Shown here: in pieces, positions 16,997-25,858 of the stretch
Layout of the letters: the number at the start of each line of letters is the position of its first letter
Position numbering within the stretch: the first letter of the stretch is position 1
Assembly (NCBI GenBank): GCA_030529365.1
Contig: JAUMXB010000001.1
Coordinates: 124,001-188,000 of the forward strand
DNA from: Cardiobacteriaceae bacterium
GTDB taxonomy: Bacteria; Pseudomonadota; Gammaproteobacteria; Cardiobacteriales; Cardiobacteriaceae
DNA length: 64,000 bases
Reading direction: 5' to 3'
Made by a program: the position numbers and the translations under genes
The notes under the pieces: model-generated
Databases searched by the model: none
Told to the model about the DNA's origin: nothing
The model's input: only the letters and a program-made list of their open reading frames with translations

Positions 16997-17782
16997 ATGG
17001 ACATGGATATCGTTGAACGGCACATCCTCGTCACCCCGCACGAGCACGGCGTTTACCAGCTCACCCTGAACCGCCCCAAGGTTTACAACGCGCTTTCCGA
17101 CGAACTCATCCGCGAACTCGGTGACCACATCCGCCATCTCGAAAGCAAAGACGCGCGCGTCTTCGTGCTCACCGGCGGCAACAAGGTTTTCGCCGCAGGC
17201 GGCGACATCGCGGAAATGCAACACAAAACCACCGAAGAAGTCACGCGCGAGCAATACGTCACCGCCGTCTGGCACGTGCTGGAAAGCCGCTCCCTGCCGA
17301 TGATTGCTGCCGTCAACGGGCTTGCCCTCGGCGGCGGCTGCGAACTTGCCATGCTCTGCGACATCATCGTCGCCGGCAAAAGCGCGAGCTTTTCCCTGCC
17401 GGAAACCAGCCTCGGCATCATTCCCGGCGCGGGCGGCACCCAGCGCCTGATTCGCGCCGTCGGCAAAAGCCGCGCCATGGACATGATCCTCTCCGGCAGC
17501 AACATGGGCGCGCTGGAAGCGCAGAAAAGCGGTCTTGTCGCCCGCGTCGTCGATGACCACAATGTTCTCGCCGAAGCCCTGCATGTCGCCACCCGCATCG
17601 CCAAGCGCTCCAAACCCGTCATTGCCGCCGCGCGCCGCGCCATCCTCGCCGCCGAGCACGGCCTGTCCCGTGGCCTTCTCGCCGAGCAGCGCGAGTTTTA
17701 CGCCACCTTCGACCTCGCCGACCAGAAAGAAGGCATGACTGCCTTCCTCGAAAAACGCCCGCCCAAATGGAAAGACTGCTGA
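16997..17782 (+). CDS. Enoyl-CoA hydratase/isomerase, third crotonase of the paa cluster
   Basis: 261 residues with a full crotonase fold, Glu116 (GGGCELAML) and Glu136 (SLPETSLG), i.e. a competent hydratase active site. It lies 2 bp after paaF in the same transcript. PaaF and PaaG are already present, so its step is not obvious: a second dehydroadipyl-CoA hydratase, a general FadB-type hydratase, or a stand-in for the missing oxepin-CoA ring-opening hydratase. MDIVERH six bases on is an alternative start. Confidence 0.8.
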   Translation: MDMDIVERHILVTPHEHGVYQLTLNRPKVYNALSDELIRELGDHIRHLESKDARVFVLTGGNKVFAAGGDIAEMQHKTTEEVTREQYVTAVWHVLESRSLPMIAAVNGLALGGGCELAMLCDIIVAGKSASFSLPETSLGIIPGAGGTQRLIRAVGKSRAMDMILSGSNMGALEAQKSGLVARVVDDHNVLAEALHVATRIAKRSKPVIAAARRAILAAEHGLSRGLLAEQREFYATFDLADQKEGMTAFLEKRPPKWKDC

Positions 17783-18057
17783 AAATCCCAAATAATGGTG
17801 ATTTTTATCAATGAACTACTCCGCAGCAAGCTGTGGGGCATCTAAAATCGTGCTCTTTCGAGAACCGATTTCGACAAGCGCACTTCGACAGGCTCAGTGA
17901 GCTTGTCGAACTGGCCTGTCGAAGTGCTTGCAAGAAGTGATTTCGGTTTTGTATTGATTTCATTAAAGTCCGACACATTACATTCGGCGATGCTTTATCA
18001 GAAAAAGACACATGAGCAATCAAGAAACCATAAAAAACAATATGAAAAACAGGTACT
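17783..18057. other. Intergenic region with hairpin repeats
   Basis: Between converging crotonase and AT-rich membrane-protein genes. It holds the hairpin CCGCAGcaaGCTGTGG (17821-17836), the dispersed repeat at 17869-17932 and AT-rich sequence beyond. A partial trace of the palindromic element (ATGGTGATTTTTATCA, about 17796-17811) lacks the AAGCGCTT core. Confidence 0.6.
17869..17932. repeat. Dispersed inverted repeat (GACAGGCTCAGTGAGC type), copy 2
   Basis: GCACTTCGACAGG near 17879 is mirrored by CCTGTCGAAGTGC at 17915-17927, enclosing GCTCAGTGAGCTTGTCGAAC. This is a better-preserved copy of the repeat at 741-797 and forms a long nested hairpin. Confidence 0.75.
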
Positions 18058-18672
18058 TTAAGTATTTCTCGTCAATTCTTCAGCTCTATTCTCAAGAAAC
18101 TGCGCAATGTCTTCTTCAGAAACATTCAGGAATATCTTGTCCTTGTTTTCTTTACCTTCTTTTTTGACAAAAAGATTGCGCAGAGGATTGTCAGGCTCAA
18201 GCTCATCGAGCATTAATGAAAAACGTTCCATAATGGCAATATTGGAAAGATTTCTCATATAAAACACAAAAAATACAATAAAGCAAAAAACAAATAAAAT
18301 ATCAAATATAACCAAAGAAAAATCCAAAATTGACAAAGGAGATGTGTTTAGGAAAGTTCTTCTGTATAAATCAAATGAAAAAATGGACGTTATGATAAGT
18401 ATGGCAGTCATAACCCCTAACCATCCAATGGTTCCCAAATAGACGTCAACAAAAACTTCTTTAAGCCTAACTGAATATAGAAAAGAAATTTTGTTGCTTT
18501 TTAACAGACTTTCAAATTCATTAAAAATGTAAGCGCTTATTTTTCCTTCCATCAAAAGGTTAGTCAATTTAAAAATAGCCAGATCATTATAAAACTTTCT
18601 CCTTCTATCTATATGTTCAGCCCATCCTTTCGGAGATGACAGATCAATCAATTTCAAAATAATGGCAAACAT
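18058..18672 (-). CDS. AT-rich hypothetical membrane protein
   Basis: 204 residues, no family recognised. Three likely membrane helices (about residues 78-98, 110-130 and 125-145, the last two close together), a charged N-terminal domain and a Lys/Glu-rich cytosolic tail with PLRNLFVKKEGKENKDK. The start at 18672 was chosen for AGGAG six bases upstream. The gene is far richer in A+T than any neighbour, uses codons such as AAA, ATA and TTA freely, and is flanked by repeats, all signs of acquisition from elsewhere. Confidence 0.75.
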   Translation of the reverse strand: MFAIILKLIDLSSPKGWAEHIDRRRKFYNDLAIFKLTNLLMEGKISAYIFNEFESLLKSNKISFLYSVRLKEVFVDVYLGTIGWLGVMTAILIITSIFSFDLYRRTFLNTSPLSILDFSLVIFDILFVFCFIVFFVFYMRNLSNIAIMERFSLMLDELEPDNPLRNLFVKKEGKENKDKIFLNVSEEDIAQFLENRAEELTRNT

Positions 18673-18780
18673 ATTTTTCTCCTGCATAAGGCGTATAACA
18701 GTTACTCAGAAAAGCTGTCGTACAGCATGACATGGCTGAATAATGACTGCTTATCTAAAATGACTGCTTATCTAAAAAGC

Positions 18781-18805
18781 GTCGGCCACAAAGTGGCCGA
18801 CCTAC
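18781..18805. repeat. GTCGGCCAC-aaa-GTGGCCGAC hairpin repeat, copy 1
   Basis: Nine-base perfect stem with an AAA loop followed by CTAC. The same unit, in the other orientation, recurs at 31861-31885 and 63735-63757 with a TTT loop, showing a dispersed family bounded by GTAG. Confidence 0.75.
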
Positions 18806-18850
18806 ACAAATACACAACGGTGGGGTGAAGCCTACCATGCGGTATAGATG

Positions 18851-18930
18851 TTTTTTCTCATCACAAAGCGCTTATCGTGAGAAAATTTCTCATGATAAGC
18901 GCTTATGAATGGTAAAAAGCATCTATTTTT
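18851..18930. repeat. Interspersed palindromic element copy 5
   Basis: Cores at 18866-18873 and 18897-18904, exactly 31 bp apart; inner spacer GAGAAAATTTCTC; right boundary ATGGTAAAAAG followed by CTATTTTT. Located 3' of nrdA. Confidence 0.88.
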
Positions 18931-18998
18931 ACTGTTTTTATGAGATTGGTTTCTTTATAGCGGGTTGACGCCCGCCCTACGCAGAATGTTTTATGCCA

Positions 18999-20666
18999 TC
19001 ACCCTTCGCAGCTGCTGCAATTGAGCAAATTGCGGTTGAAGCGCTGCGCGGCGCTGATGCTGTGCTGGTAGTAGAGCGATTTCAGGCCGAGTCCGGCGGC
19101 GGTGAGGTAAAGCTGGTTGACGTCTTTGGTGGGCGTATCCGGGTGGATCATGACGTTGATGCTTTGCCCCTGGTCGATGTATTGCTGGCGTTGCGCGGCC
19201 TGCTGGATAACGGCCAGTTGGCTGATTTCCGAGAAGGTTTTGAAGACGTCTTTTTCTTCTTCGCTGAGGTCGCCCAAATGCTGCACCGAGCCGTCGTTCA
19301 GGAGGATGCTTTCCCACACGGCTTCCGTATCCAGGCCTTTTTCCTGCAACAGTTCGACCAGATAGGGATTCTTGTAGGTGGTTTTGATTTTGGCGAGGTC
19401 TTTGACGTGGTAGTTGGACTTGAAGGGTTCCACGGAAGGCGAGACGCCGCCGAGGATAAAGCTGCTCGATTTGGTCGGCGCGATGCTCATCAGCGTGGTG
19501 TTGCGGCGGCCATAGCCTTTGAGGATTTCCGGCTCGCCAAATTTGGCGGCGAGCGCTTTCGAGGCGGCAAGGGTTTTGTCGTGCAGCAGCTTGAAGATTT
19601 CGTTGTTTTTCTGCATGGCAGCGAAGCTGTCGAAGGGGATGCGGTGCGCTTGCAGATAGCTGTGCCAGCCGAGGACGCCAAGGCCGAGCGCGCGGTGACG
19701 TTTGGCAAAACGGTGGGCGCGGTCGAGGAAGGGAATGTCGGCGCTTTTTTCGATGAATTCGCTCATCACGGCGTCGAGGAAGCAGGTGAGCGTTTCCACG
19801 GCGTCGGTGTCTTTCCATTCGTCGTAATGGAGGAGGTTCATGGAGGAGAGGCAGCAGACGAAGCTTTCGTCGGGGCTGGCCGGCAGCATGATTTCGGTGC
19901 AGAGGTTGGAAGCGTAAACGGGCATGTCGAGCGCTTTGTACACTTCGGGGCGGCCATCATTGGCGTTGTCTTTGAAGAAAAGATAAGGGATGCCGGTTTC
20001 GGCGCGGCGTTGCAGCACTTTCGCCCAAACGCGGCGTTTGTCGGGGTCGCCAGCTTTCATGTCCTCGAGCCAGGTGTTGCTGATGCAGACGCCGTAATAC
20101 ATGAGCTGGATGGGGTTGCCTTCGGTGTGGATATCGAGCCATTCGTCGATGTCGCCGTGGTCGATGTCGATGTAGCCGGCAAACTGGCCTTTGCGCGAGG
20201 TGCCCTGGGAGATGACGTCGATGATGGTGTCGAAAAGTTTGCTGAAGTTGAAGGAGCCGTCGGATTTGCCGTTGTTGCTGATGGCGCTGCCGCGCGGGCG
20301 GATATGGCCGAAATAGGCGCTGGTGCCGCCGCCGATTTTGCTCATCATGCCGACTTCCGCGGTAGTGGCCATGATGTCGTGGATGGAATCGCCGATGTAG
20401 CTGCCAAAGCAGGAAATGGGCAGGCCGCGGGTGAGGCCGAAGTTGGACCATACCGGCGAGGAGAGCGAGAAATAGCCGCGCGCCATGTAATGATGGAATT
20501 TGTCGGCAAAGGCGGGATCTTGCAGGATTTCTCCGGCATGATCGGCAATGGCGCGGATGCGCGCTTCGGGCGTGGTGCCGTCAAGGAGATAGCCCCGTTG
20601 CAGAAACAGGCGACTGTCGGCATTGAGCCAGGCGAAATCGGGGCGGTTGACGGCTGGGTTCATCAT
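18999..20666 (-). CDS. nrdA: Class I ribonucleoside-diphosphate reductase, large subunit
   Basis: 555 residues, far shorter than E. coli NrdA (761). Catalytic residues are intact: Cys86 in PISCFGSY, the N-x-C-x-E triad in SNLCTEIML, paired Cys in VCCLSS, the radical-relay tyrosines in SLYYQHS and the redox-active tail Cys550/Cys553 in NCSSCEG. The N-terminal ATP-cone that senses dATP is missing: the protein starts almost at the catalytic barrel. It follows nrdB by 39 bp with GGAGATC before the tandem ATGs. It makes dNDPs from NDPs. Confidence 0.93.
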   Translation of the reverse strand: MMNPAVNRPDFAWLNADSRLFLQRGYLLDGTTPEARIRAIADHAGEILQDPAFADKFHHYMARGYFSLSSPVWSNFGLTRGLPISCFGSYIGDSIHDIMATTAEVGMMSKIGGGTSAYFGHIRPRGSAISNNGKSDGSFNFSKLFDTIIDVISQGTSRKGQFAGYIDIDHGDIDEWLDIHTEGNPIQLMYYGVCISNTWLEDMKAGDPDKRRVWAKVLQRRAETGIPYLFFKDNANDGRPEVYKALDMPVYASNLCTEIMLPASPDESFVCCLSSMNLLHYDEWKDTDAVETLTCFLDAVMSEFIEKSADIPFLDRAHRFAKRHRALGLGVLGWHSYLQAHRIPFDSFAAMQKNNEIFKLLHDKTLAASKALAAKFGEPEILKGYGRRNTTLMSIAPTKSSSFILGGVSPSVEPFKSNYHVKDLAKIKTTYKNPYLVELLQEKGLDTEAVWESILLNDGSVQHLGDLSEEEKDVFKTFSEISQLAVIQQAAQRQQYIDQGQSINVMIHPDTPTKDVNQLYLTAAGLGLKSLYYQHSISAAQRFNRNLLNCSSCEG

Positions 20667-20705
20667 GATCTCCTTGGGGGCGGTAGTTGTTACTGCTGAA
20701 GCAGG

Positions 20706-21683
20706 TTAGAAAAGGTCATCAGCAGTGATCTGCTTGGTTTTTTTGCTGTAATCGGTGCTGCGCTTGTAGAAGAAATCGTTCTCCTTGCCGGAGAGGATTT
20801 CGATATCGAACCACTCGGTTTGCTGCAAGAGCTGGCCGGCAACGAGATAGGGCGCGTTGATGCCGAGGATTTCCAGCGAGCGGTTGTAGCGGTTGACGAT
20901 ATAGTTTTCCACGGTGTCGCGGTCGATGAAATCGAGATCGCCGTGTTCGAAGATCCAGTTGAGAATGCCACGTTCGGCTTCGAGCGCCTGGTCGGCAAGA
21001 AGCTGGAGCTCGTCGTAAAAATCGGCGCTGAACAGGCGCGGGTGCTCTTCCTTGATGATGTTGTACAGCGCGATGCCGAAGCGGCCGTGAATTTCTTCTT
21101 CCTTGGAGGTCGCCTCCACGGCGTTGGAAATGCCTTTGAACAAATTCTTGTGCTTGTTGAAAGACATGATGATGAGGAACTGGCCAAAGAGCGAGATATG
21201 CTCGACGAACAGGGAAAAGAGCACGAGCGACAGCACAAAGCGCTCGCGGCCGATATCCTTGTCGCGCATGAAGTCTTCGATGTACTGGATGCGGCCCATC
21301 AGGGCGGGAATCTCGGTGATATGGGCGAACATGTCGTTCATGCCGAGCTTTTCCAGCAGGAAGGAATAGGCGTCCTTGTGGCGGATTTCACTCTCGGCAA
21401 AGGTGCCGCCGACGTCGTCGATTTCCGGCTTGGGGAAATAGCGGTAGAGATCGCCCCAGAAGCGCTTGACGCTCACTTCCACCTGGGAAATGGCCAGCAT
21501 GGTGCGGGTCAGCACATGGCGCTCGCGATCGTTGATCACGGTTTTGTAGTCCTGAATGTCGCTGGTGAAGTTGAATTCGGTGTGCAGCCAGTAGGAATGG
21601 CGGATGGCATCTTTGAACTCAAGCAGCTCGGGATATTCGTAAGGCTTGATTTGAATGCGTTTTTCAAAAAGATTACGAGGCAT
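20706..21683 (-). CDS. nrdB: Class I ribonucleoside-diphosphate reductase, small (radical) subunit
   Basis: 325 residues. Di-iron/tyrosyl-radical signature Glu69, Glu99-x-x-His102-x-x-x-Tyr106 (SEIRHKDAY), matching E115, H118, Y122 of E. coli, and further ligands in FVEHISLF and EEEIHGRFG. The C-terminus (KKTKQITADDLF) is the peptide that docks NrdA. No ATP-cone is fused at its N-terminus. Start at 21683 taken from family alignment; its ribosome-binding site is poor. Two NrdR-like boxes lie 100-150 bp upstream. Confidence 0.93.
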   Translation of the reverse strand: MPRNLFEKRIQIKPYEYPELLEFKDAIRHSYWLHTEFNFTSDIQDYKTVINDRERHVLTRTMLAISQVEVSVKRFWGDLYRYFPKPEIDDVGGTFAESEIRHKDAYSFLLEKLGMNDMFAHITEIPALMGRIQYIEDFMRDKDIGRERFVLSLVLFSLFVEHISLFGQFLIIMSFNKHKNLFKGISNAVEATSKEEEIHGRFGIALYNIIKEEHPRLFSADFYDELQLLADQALEAERGILNWIFEHGDLDFIDRDTVENYIVNRYNRSLEILGINAPYLVAGQLLQQTEWFDIEILSGKENDFFYKRSTDYSKKTKQITADDLF

Positions 21684-21787
21684 GGCGACAAAATCTGGAC
21701 ATTGGGGGACAGGCCATTTTAGGCAGATTTGCCAGCCAGGCAAGCACAAATTTCTGTCAAAAACGTTTGTGATTGATTACCCAGCAA

Positions 21788-21834
21788 ATACTATATCTTG
21801 ACTGAAAATTCATGAGAGACACCAGATATAGTGG
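21788..21834 (-). promoter_or_regulatory. Pair of NrdR-like boxes upstream of nrdBA
   Basis: ATACTATATCTTGACT (21788-21803) and ACACCAGATATAGTGG (21819-21834) each match 12 of 16 positions of the NrdR consensus ACACTATATATTGTGT. Their starts are 31 bp apart, the spacing at which NrdR boxes occur in pairs. The first box contains TATAGT on the minus strand, a plausible -10. Confidence 0.75.
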
Positions 21835-21902
21835 CAAAGCGCTTGCCCTTCCCCGTTGTTTGTGCTTCCCTCGCGGGCGGGCGAAGTTGGAAAACCAGAT
21901 TG

Positions 21903-23219
21903 CTATTTGCCGATGCAGAAGCTCGAAAAAATGCCGCCCAGCAGGTCGTCGGCGCTGACTTTGCCGGTGATCTCGCCCAGAGCCTGATGCACTTGCCACA
22001 AGTCTTCTGCCAGCAGGTCGCCGGCGCGCAAACCGCGGATTTGTGCCAGGGCATGGCGATAATATTCCTGCGCTTTCTCCAGCGCGTGCACATGGCGGGC
22101 ACGGGCGATGAACGGCGCTTCTTCATGGCTTTCCTGTCCGGCAAGACGGGCAATGGCCGCTTTGAGACCGTCCATGCCTGCGCCCGTTTTGGCAGAAATC
22201 CACAGGCGGGAATCGCCATCTTCGATGGTGACCTGGTCAGCCTTGTTCCAGACTTCCAGTACGGGCTTGCCCGCAGGTGCGGCAAGGTTTTCCCCATCAT
22301 CGGCAACTGTGCCATCGCGCAACCACAGCACGATATCGGCATCCTGCATGGCCTGGCGCGCACGACGGATACCTTCCTGCTCCACCACATCGTGGCTGTC
22401 GCGCAAGCCGGCCGTATCGAGCACATGCACGGGAATGCCGGCGATCACCAAATGCTCGCGCACGATATCGCGCGTGGTGCCGGCCTGGTCGGTGACGATG
22501 GCGCGTTCCTCGCCGAGAAGCGCATTGAGCAGGCTGGATTTTCCGGCATTGGGCTTGCCGATAATGGCGAGCTCGATGCCATCATTGAGCAGGCGGCCTT
22601 GCGCGGTGCGCGCAAGCAGGCGCTCGAGGCGCTCTCCCCAGGCGACAAGGCGCGCTTCTATCGCGCCTTCGCTCAGGAAATCGATTTCTTCTTCAGGGAA
22701 ATCCAGCGCCGCTTCCACATACAGCCGTATCTGGTAGATGTCATCAGTGAGCGCATTGACTTCGCGCGAGAACTCGCCCTGCAAGGAGCGGTTTGCCGCC
22801 TGTACGGCTGCCTGCGAACGCGCAGCGATGAGATCGGCCACCGCCTCTGCCTGGGCAAGATCCATCTTGCCGTTCAGGAACGCGCGCCGTGAAAACTCGC
22901 CCGGTTCTGCCGGACGCGCGCCAGCGGCCAGACAGGCTTGCAGCAGGTTTTGCATGACGGCCACGCCACCATGCCCCTGCAATTCGACGACATCTTCGCC
23001 GGTGAACGAATTTGGCGCGGGGAAATAGAGCACAAGCCCCTGATCGAGCACCAAACCTTGCTGGTCGCGGAAACGGGCAAGCGCTGCCTGACGCGGGGCG
23101 GGCAATTTGCCTGCCAGTGCATGGGCAATATCCGCAGCCTTGCCGCCGCTGACGCGAATAACGCCAACGCCACCCATTCCGGGGGGCGTGGCAATGGCGG
23201 CGATGGTGTCGCTACTCAT
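21903..23219 (-). CDS. mnmE: tRNA uridine-34 modification GTPase MnmE
   Basis: 438 residues (E. coli 454). N-terminal formyl-THF-binding domain (starting [20 protein letters not shown] split as [12 protein letters not shown] then GMGGVGVI), inserted G domain with GKPNAGKSSLLN and DTAGLRD, and the obligatory C-terminal CIGK whose cysteine is catalytic. With MnmG it builds the cmnm5 group on wobble U34. It overlaps the yidC stop by ATGA, ending the rpmH operon. Confidence 0.96.
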   Translation of the reverse strand: MSSDTIAAIATPPGMGGVGVIRVSGGKAADIAHALAGKLPAPRQAALARFRDQQGLVLDQGLVLYFPAPNSFTGEDVVELQGHGGVAVMQNLLQACLAAGARPAEPGEFSRRAFLNGKMDLAQAEAVADLIAARSQAAVQAANRSLQGEFSREVNALTDDIYQIRLYVEAALDFPEEEIDFLSEGAIEARLVAWGERLERLLARTAQGRLLNDGIELAIIGKPNAGKSSLLNALLGEERAIVTDQAGTTRDIVREHLVIAGIPVHVLDTAGLRDSHDVVEQEGIRRARQAMQDADIVLWLRDGTVADDGENLAAPAGKPVLEVWNKADQVTIEDGDSRLWISAKTGAGMDGLKAAIARLAGQESHEEAPFIARARHVHALEKAQEYYRHALAQIRGLRAGDLLAEDLWQVHQALGEITGKVSADDLLGGIFSSFCIGK

Positions 23220-24919
23220 GTTCCGACAGGTTTGGCGGGCTTGATCCGCGGTTCACCATAGCGCTTGTTCATGACGTATTGCTGCACGATGCCGAAGGCG
23301 TTGCTCACTGTCCAGTAAAGCACCAGTCCCGACGGGAACCACATGAACATGAAGCCGAAGATGAGCGGCAGCATCATCATGACCTTGGCCTGCACCGGAT
23401 CCGGCGGCGGCGGGTTGAGCTTTTGCTGGAGGAACATCAGCGCGGCGTTGATGATGGGCAGGATGAAATAGGGATCCATCACGGACAAATCCTGGATCCA
23501 GCCGAACCACGGCGACTGGCGCAGTTCCACGGATTCCACCAGCACCCAGTAGAAAGCGATGAAGAACGGAATCTGCAACAGCATGGGCAGGCAGCCGCTG
23601 GCCGGATTGACCTTTTCTTCGCGATACATGCGCATCATGGCCTGGCTCATCGCCTGGCGGTCATCGCCATAGCGCTCTTTCAGGCGCTGCATTTCCGGCG
23701 CCAGCTTGCGCATTTTCGCCATGGACTTGTACGCCCATGCTGACGGCACGAAGAAGATGAGCTTGATCAGGATGGTCATGGCGATGATCGCCCAGCCCCA
23801 GTTGCCGATCAGGCTGTGGATGAAGACCAGCGCCTTGAACATCGGCTGGGCAATCATGAACAGGAAGCCGTAATCGACAGTCTTGTCCAGATAAGGCGCC
23901 GCTTCACGCAGTCTGTCCTGCTGTTTCGGGCCGACGTAGGCATCCATCACGAAGCGCTGCTCGCTGCCGGCAGCCACGGTCTGCTCGGCAGAAGAAGCGC
24001 CGACAATGTGGTCACCAGCGTTGTAAATGGTATAGAACTTTTGCGACTCCCCCTGCGGCGGAATCAGGGCGCCCAGGAAGTAATGCTGGATCATCGCCAC
24101 CCAGCCTTCCTGGGTGAGCAGGTTCAGCGAGTTGCGGTTTTCCTGCATCTTGCGGATGTCGGCAAGATCGATTTTGTGATAACGGTCATCCGGGGTAGAG
24201 GTCACCGCTCCGGTAAACGTATAAAGCTGGCCGATGCCACCCTTGTTGGCCGCCTGGCCGAAGACCAGCTGGTTGTAGGCAAAGCCGCGCCACGGTGTGC
24301 TGCCCTGGTTGTTGACGGTCTGCTCGAGGCGGAAATCGTATTCGCTGCGCTTGAAGGTATAGACCTTGCGCACGCTGACGCCGTTGTCGCCCTGCCATTC
24401 CAGCGGCACGCTCAGGGTTTCGGCGCCCTCCGCCAGACGGTATTCATGCTGCGCACTGGCAAAGAGCGCGGCATGCGTCGGCGCCTGCATGCCTTCGCCA
24501 CCGGCAACCAGTCCGCTTTGCATCAGGAAGCGGCGCGGATTGTCCGTGCGCATCAGGGCAAGCGGCGACGCATCATCCTTGCTCACGGAATAGTTGAGCA
24601 GCTCGGCGCGCACGATGGTGCCGCCCTGCGGATCGATCTGGAGATGCAGGACATCCGTATGCACATCAATCAGCTGACGTGACGCCTCGCCCTGCGCAGC
24701 CGGTGCGGGCACGCCATTGGCGGACTGCACGGGCACGCCGTTTGCCGCCGCATTGGCAGCCGGTGCGGAAGTGGGCACACCCTGCCCGCCTTCCTGCATG
24801 GTTGCGGCAACAGGATTGTCAGCTTGCAGCGGCTGCTGCGCCAGTTGCCAGCGTTGCCACAAAATCAGCGCCAGCCCGCAGGCCAGCACGTACAAAATCA
24901 TTCGGATGTTAGTTTTCAT
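23216..24919 (-). CDS. yidC: Membrane protein insertase YidC
   Basis: 567 residues: an N-terminal membrane anchor (about 5-20), a Pro/Ala-rich linker and the periplasmic beta-supersandwich domain of Gram-negative YidC, then the conserved core of five helices from about residue 345 with [20 protein letters not shown] and the terminal [15 protein letters not shown]. It inserts and folds inner-membrane proteins with or without Sec. The start at 24919 (GGAGAAAC upstream) overlaps yidD by 11 bases. Confidence 0.96.
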   Translation of the reverse strand: MKTNIRMILYVLACGLALILWQRWQLAQQPLQADNPVAATMQEGGQGVPTSAPAANAAANGVPVQSANGVPAPAAQGEASRQLIDVHTDVLHLQIDPQGGTIVRAELLNYSVSKDDASPLALMRTDNPRRFLMQSGLVAGGEGMQAPTHAALFASAQHEYRLAEGAETLSVPLEWQGDNGVSVRKVYTFKRSEYDFRLEQTVNNQGSTPWRGFAYNQLVFGQAANKGGIGQLYTFTGAVTSTPDDRYHKIDLADIRKMQENRNSLNLLTQEGWVAMIQHYFLGALIPPQGESQKFYTIYNAGDHIVGASSAEQTVAAGSEQRFVMDAYVGPKQQDRLREAAPYLDKTVDYGFLFMIAQPMFKALVFIHSLIGNWGWAIIAMTILIKLIFFVPSAWAYKSMAKMRKLAPEMQRLKERYGDDRQAMSQAMMRMYREEKVNPASGCLPMLLQIPFFIAFYWVLVESVELRQSPWFGWIQDLSVMDPYFILPIINAALMFLQQKLNPPPPDPVQAKVMMMLPLIFGFMFMWFPSGLVLYWTVSNAFGIVQQYVMNKRYGEPRIKPAKPVGT

Positions 24920-25145
24920 GTTTCTCCACGGAATTGTCGGGGACGGGATCATACCCCCCCGGATGCCAGGGGCCGCATTTTAATATACGCTTGAGGGTTA
25001 ACCAACCGCCGCGCCATGCGCCGAAGCGCTCTATCGCCTCTTCACCGTAGCGCGAACAAGTCGGCTCGAAACGGCATTGCTGCCCTATCCACGGACTCAA
25101 CGTCAGGCGGTAAAGACGGATCAGACGAATCAGCAACCATTTCAT
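24909..25145 (-). CDS. yidD: Membrane protein insertion efficiency factor
   Basis: 78 residues. Conserved [37 protein letters not shown] and [13 protein letters not shown] blocks, with the three family cysteines. Small membrane-associated protein encoded between rnpA and yidC in most bacteria and helping YidC-dependent insertion. It overlaps both neighbours. Confidence 0.95.
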   Translation of the reverse strand: MKWLLIRLIRLYRLTLSPWIGQQCRFEPTCSRYGEEAIERFGAWRGGWLTLKRILKCGPWHPGGYDPVPDNSVEKHEN

Positions 25146-25486
25146 GGCATCATTCTCTGCCAGTGGCGCGCGAGCGCGCGGAACAGCTCGTCATTGCCGG
25201 CATGTTGCGCGGCGTGGCGGACGATCACCACCATATCCTGCGCCAGCACGTGCGGATAGAGGCGGAAACTTTCGCGAATCAGCCGCTTGACCCGGTTGCG
25301 CTCATGGGCGCGGGCAATCTGGCGCTTGGCAACGACCAGCCCGAGACGCGGGCAGTCAATGCCGGAAACGCAACGCCCCAGAACAGTGAAGTAGCGGTCG
25401 CTACTTTTCCGTTCCGGGGCGTTGAATACGGCGTTGAATTCGCCGGACTGCGTCAGCCGGGACGCTTTGGAAAAAAGCGCAGCCAC
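25142..25486 (-). CDS. rnpA: Ribonuclease P protein component
   Basis: 114 residues. Signature [13 protein letters not shown] near the middle and the basic N-terminal region typical of RnpA. Binds the catalytic RNA and helps process pre-tRNA 5' ends. It overlaps yidD by ATGA and follows rpmH by 13 bp. Confidence 0.95.
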   Translation of the reverse strand: MAALFSKASRLTQSGEFNAVFNAPERKSSDRYFTVLGRCVSGIDCPRLGLVVAKRQIARAHERNRVKRLIRESFRLYPHVLAQDMVVIVRHAAQHAGNDELFRALARHWQRMMP

Positions 25487-25499
25487 GCAGTCAGCCGCA

Positions 25500-25637
25500 T
25501 TACACGGTCAGACGGTGACGGCCCTTGGCGCGGCGACGCTTCAAAACCAGACGGCCATTCTTGGTGGCCATGCGGGCGCGGAAACCGTGGGTACGCTTGC
25601 GCTTGAGGTTGCTGGGCTGGAAAGTTCTTTTTGACAT
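25500..25637 (-). CDS. rpmH: Ribosomal protein L34
   Basis: 45 residues, highly basic: starts [20 protein letters not shown] and ends AKGRHRLTV. First gene of the rpmH-rnpA-yidD-yidC-mnmE transcription unit. In many gammaproteobacteria dnaA lies divergently next to rpmH; here that side is occupied by tadA, so the origin region has been rearranged or lies elsewhere. Confidence 0.97.
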   Translation of the reverse strand: MSKRTFQPSNLKRKRTHGFRARMATKNGRLVLKRRRAKGRHRLTV

Positions 25638-25669
25638 GGTGGAATTCCCGAATTCGCTAAAAGCGCGCG

Positions 25670-25698
25670 ATTTTACGGAAAGCCCCTGGCAAAGTCAA
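25670..25698 (-). promoter_or_regulatory. Sigma-70 promoter of the rpmH operon
   Basis: Minus-strand TTGACT (25693-25698), 17 bp, TAAAAT (25670-25675), 33 bp before the rpmH start. It has near-consensus hexamers and ideal spacing. Confidence 0.85.
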
Positions 25699-25778
25699 CG
25701 CGAATTTCCTGCCCCGGACGGCAAATGCGGTAATTTTTTGCATCCGCCGGCAAGGAAAGTGGATAGCAGCACCAGAAT

Positions 25779-25858
25779 GGTAATTTTTCTCACCATTAAG
25801 CGCTTATTGTGAAAAATTTTCTCACAATAAGCGCTTTATATTGAGAAAAATATACTAT
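25779..25858. repeat. Interspersed palindromic element copy 6
   Basis: Cores at 25798-25805 and 25829-25836, 31 bp apart, spacer GAAAAATTTTCTC; left boundary TTTTTCTCACCAT, right boundary TTGAGAAAAATATACTATTT. It fills the space between the tadA stop and the rpmH promoter. Confidence 0.88.

Larger units (their letters stand above)
18673..18998. other. Gene-free 326-bp gap with three kinds of repeat
   Basis: It holds a 17-bp tandem duplication TGACTGCTTATCTAAAA (18744-18760 and 18761-18777), a GTCGGCCAC hairpin (18781-18801), a palindromic element (18851-18930) and a TAGCGGGTTGACGCCCGCCCTA hairpin split as TAGCGGGTTGACG then CCCGCCCTA near 18957-18978. No coding sequence is seen. Confidence 0.75.

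Noticed and set aside
18531-18538. AAGCGCTT inside the AT-rich membrane-protein gene, and further copies in coding sequence (for example 4253-4260 and 11556-11563)
   Set aside because: The 8-mer alone is common in this genome's coding DNA. Without the TTTTTTACC/GAGAAA arms and 31-bp partner these are not members of the family, so the 8-mer by itself must not be used as the definition.
25779-25858. The 31-bp periodicity as a degenerate CRISPR
   Set aside because: Only two repeats per locus, the intervening sequence is itself conserved between loci, and no cas gene is present.
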